Source of the DNA: Syntrophothermus sp. UBA1445
GTDB taxonomy: Bacteria > Bacillota > Syntrophomonadia > Syntrophomonadales > DTU052
Assembly: GCA_002329495.1 (NCBI GenBank)
Contig: DCTH01000156.1
Span: 29,647-35,059, forward strand
Length of the DNA: 5,413 bases
Direction: 5' to 3'
The notes beneath the pieces were generated by a model. It made no database searches. It was not told where the DNA came from and saw only the letters and a list, made by a program, of their open reading frames with translations. The position numbers and the translations under genes are program-made. Positions 4,669-5,413 of this stretch are shown here, piece by piece; position 1 is the first letter of the stretch; the number at the start of each line of letters is the position of its first letter.

Positions 4669-5413
4669 TTATGGACCGGTATATATCCTGACGTCTTTAC
4701 CCCGGGTCAGGAAGGTGATGGCACCATCCAGATCAGTGCGAAAGACCCGGATACCTTTCTTTCCAACCCGTTCCAAAACCTCGGGATCGGGGTGTCCAAA
4801 AGGATTATTCTGACCGGCACTGACCACTCCGTATTTGGGGTTAACCTGGTCTACAAAGTCCTCGGACCAGGAATACCGGCTTCCGTGGTGCGGCAGTTTC
4901 AGGACCGTTGCGGAAAGATCAATCCCGGGCTGACCGGAAAGCAACTTAAGTTCTGCCGTCCCTGCGTCGCCGGTCAGCAAGAACGATGTATTCCCCAGAG
5001 TGACCTTACTTATAATCGAAGTCTCATTCCCCGGATCGCTGAAATCGCCTGGCCCTGGAGCCCACAGCCACATCCTGGTTGTCTGGTCGAGAGAGATCTC
5101 CCGTAATCCGTGCAGAGTTACCAAATCACCATCGACTTCACGTGGATCGGTAAAACACCCCTCTCCCGCGACTACCACCCGGGCCGGGCACTCTCGTAGC
5201 ACACTTTTTAGTCCTTGCAGGTGATCAATGTGCGGATGAGTGGCAATGGCCAGATCAATGCTTCTTATCCCCTGTCGGCGGAGATAGGGAAGGACCACTT
5301 CCAGCCCTGTATCAAATAATTCTGATCCTCCGCCATCCACCAGAACGGTAAACCCCCGGGGGGTCTTGACGAAAATGGCATCCCCCTGCCCCACATCACA
5401 TACCACAACCTGC
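4669..5413 (-). CDS. comEC: ComEC/Rec2 competence protein, C-terminal metallo-beta-lactamase-like domain (runs off right edge)
   Basis: ComEC is the membrane channel for single-stranded DNA in natural transformation. Many members end in a metallo-beta-lactamase-like domain proposed to act as the nuclease that degrades the non-transported strand. The visible 247 residues are this domain. Counted from the first complete codon at 5412, they show VCDVGQGDAIFV (4-15), VLVDGGGS (23-30), the metal motif HPHIDH (59-64), LLTGDAG (145-151), LKLPHHGSRYS (171-181) and NNPFGHPDPEVL (202-213), ending in a normal C-terminus. The metal ligands of the fold (His59, His61, Asp63, His64, Asp149, His175, His206) all appear present, so the domain should be active. 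The N-terminal competence domain with its membrane helices is outside the window, so a free-standing ComEC-type hydrolase cannot be fully excluded. Position upstream of holA is the classic comEC location. Confidence 0.92.
   Translation of the reverse strand, partial: QVVVCDVGQGDAIFVKTPRGFTVLVDGGGSELFDTGLEVVLPYLRRQGIRSIDLAIATHPHIDHLQGLKSVLRECPARVVVAGEGCFTDPREVDGDLVTLHGLREISLDQTTRMWLWAPGPGDFSDPGNETSIISKVTLGNTSFLLTGDAGTAELKLLSGQPGIDLSATVLKLPHHGSRYSWSEDFVDQVNPKYGVVSAGQNNPFGHPDPEVLERVGKKGIRVFRTDLDGAITFLTRGKDVRIYTGP

Noticed and set aside
4630..5106. 158-codon plus-strand open frame opposite comEC
   Set aside because: It is antisense to the conserved metallo-beta-lactamase motifs of comEC and its product resembles no protein I know.

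Overview
The window looks like a chromosomal segment from an endospore-forming Firmicute, most likely a clostridial lineage of the Desulfotomaculum/Pelotomaculum kind. The evidence is a sporulation gene (spoIIP), strong purine-rich Shine-Dalgarno sites with several GTG or TTG starts, moderate GC content, and a comEC-holA-rpsT-spoIIP order that recalls the conserved Bacillus/Clostridia block comEC-holA-rpsT-gpr-spoIIP. The genus is an inference from gene order and style, not a match.

All genes except rpsT lie on the minus strand, so in transcription order the window reads from right to left. From the right edge come: the C-terminal metallo-beta-lactamase-like domain of ComEC (cut by the window); a 168-bp spacer; a complete cytoplasmic transglutaminase-fold protein; a 122-bp spacer with an imperfect hairpin; and holA (DNA polymerase III delta subunit). 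Then rpsT (ribosomal protein S20) lies on the plus strand, converging on holA and ending in its own hairpin terminator. Divergent from rpsT is a small four-helix membrane protein of the YvlD/'phage holin 4_2' type, followed by a clear T-tract terminator. After that come spoIIP (engulfment peptidoglycan hydrolase) and, one base later, a 101-codon gene for a small membrane-anchored protein of unknown function. A hairpin follows, and then the first 83 codons of murJ (lipid II flippase), which run off the left edge.

Functionally the segment mixes housekeeping information processing (DNA uptake, replication clamp loading, ribosome assembly) with cell-envelope and sporulation work (SpoIIP, the small anchored protein, MurJ). 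In Bacillus the spore protease gene gpr lies between rpsT and spoIIP. Here that slot holds the holin-like gene, which has a sequence resembling a forespore sigma-F promoter in front of it. Three genes (spoIIP, the holin-like gene and rpsT) have their Shine-Dalgarno site inside the longest open frame, so their real starts lie downstream of the longest-ORF start; the coordinates here use those internal starts.

I did not see a previously undescribed multi-gene system, CRISPR array, tRNA, rRNA, transposon or phage integration signature. The points most worth a second look are the missing gpr with its holin-like substitute, the unassigned gene coupled to spoIIP, the transglutaminase between comEC and holA, and a non-arginine residue at a position that is an essential arginine in E. 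coli MurJ.
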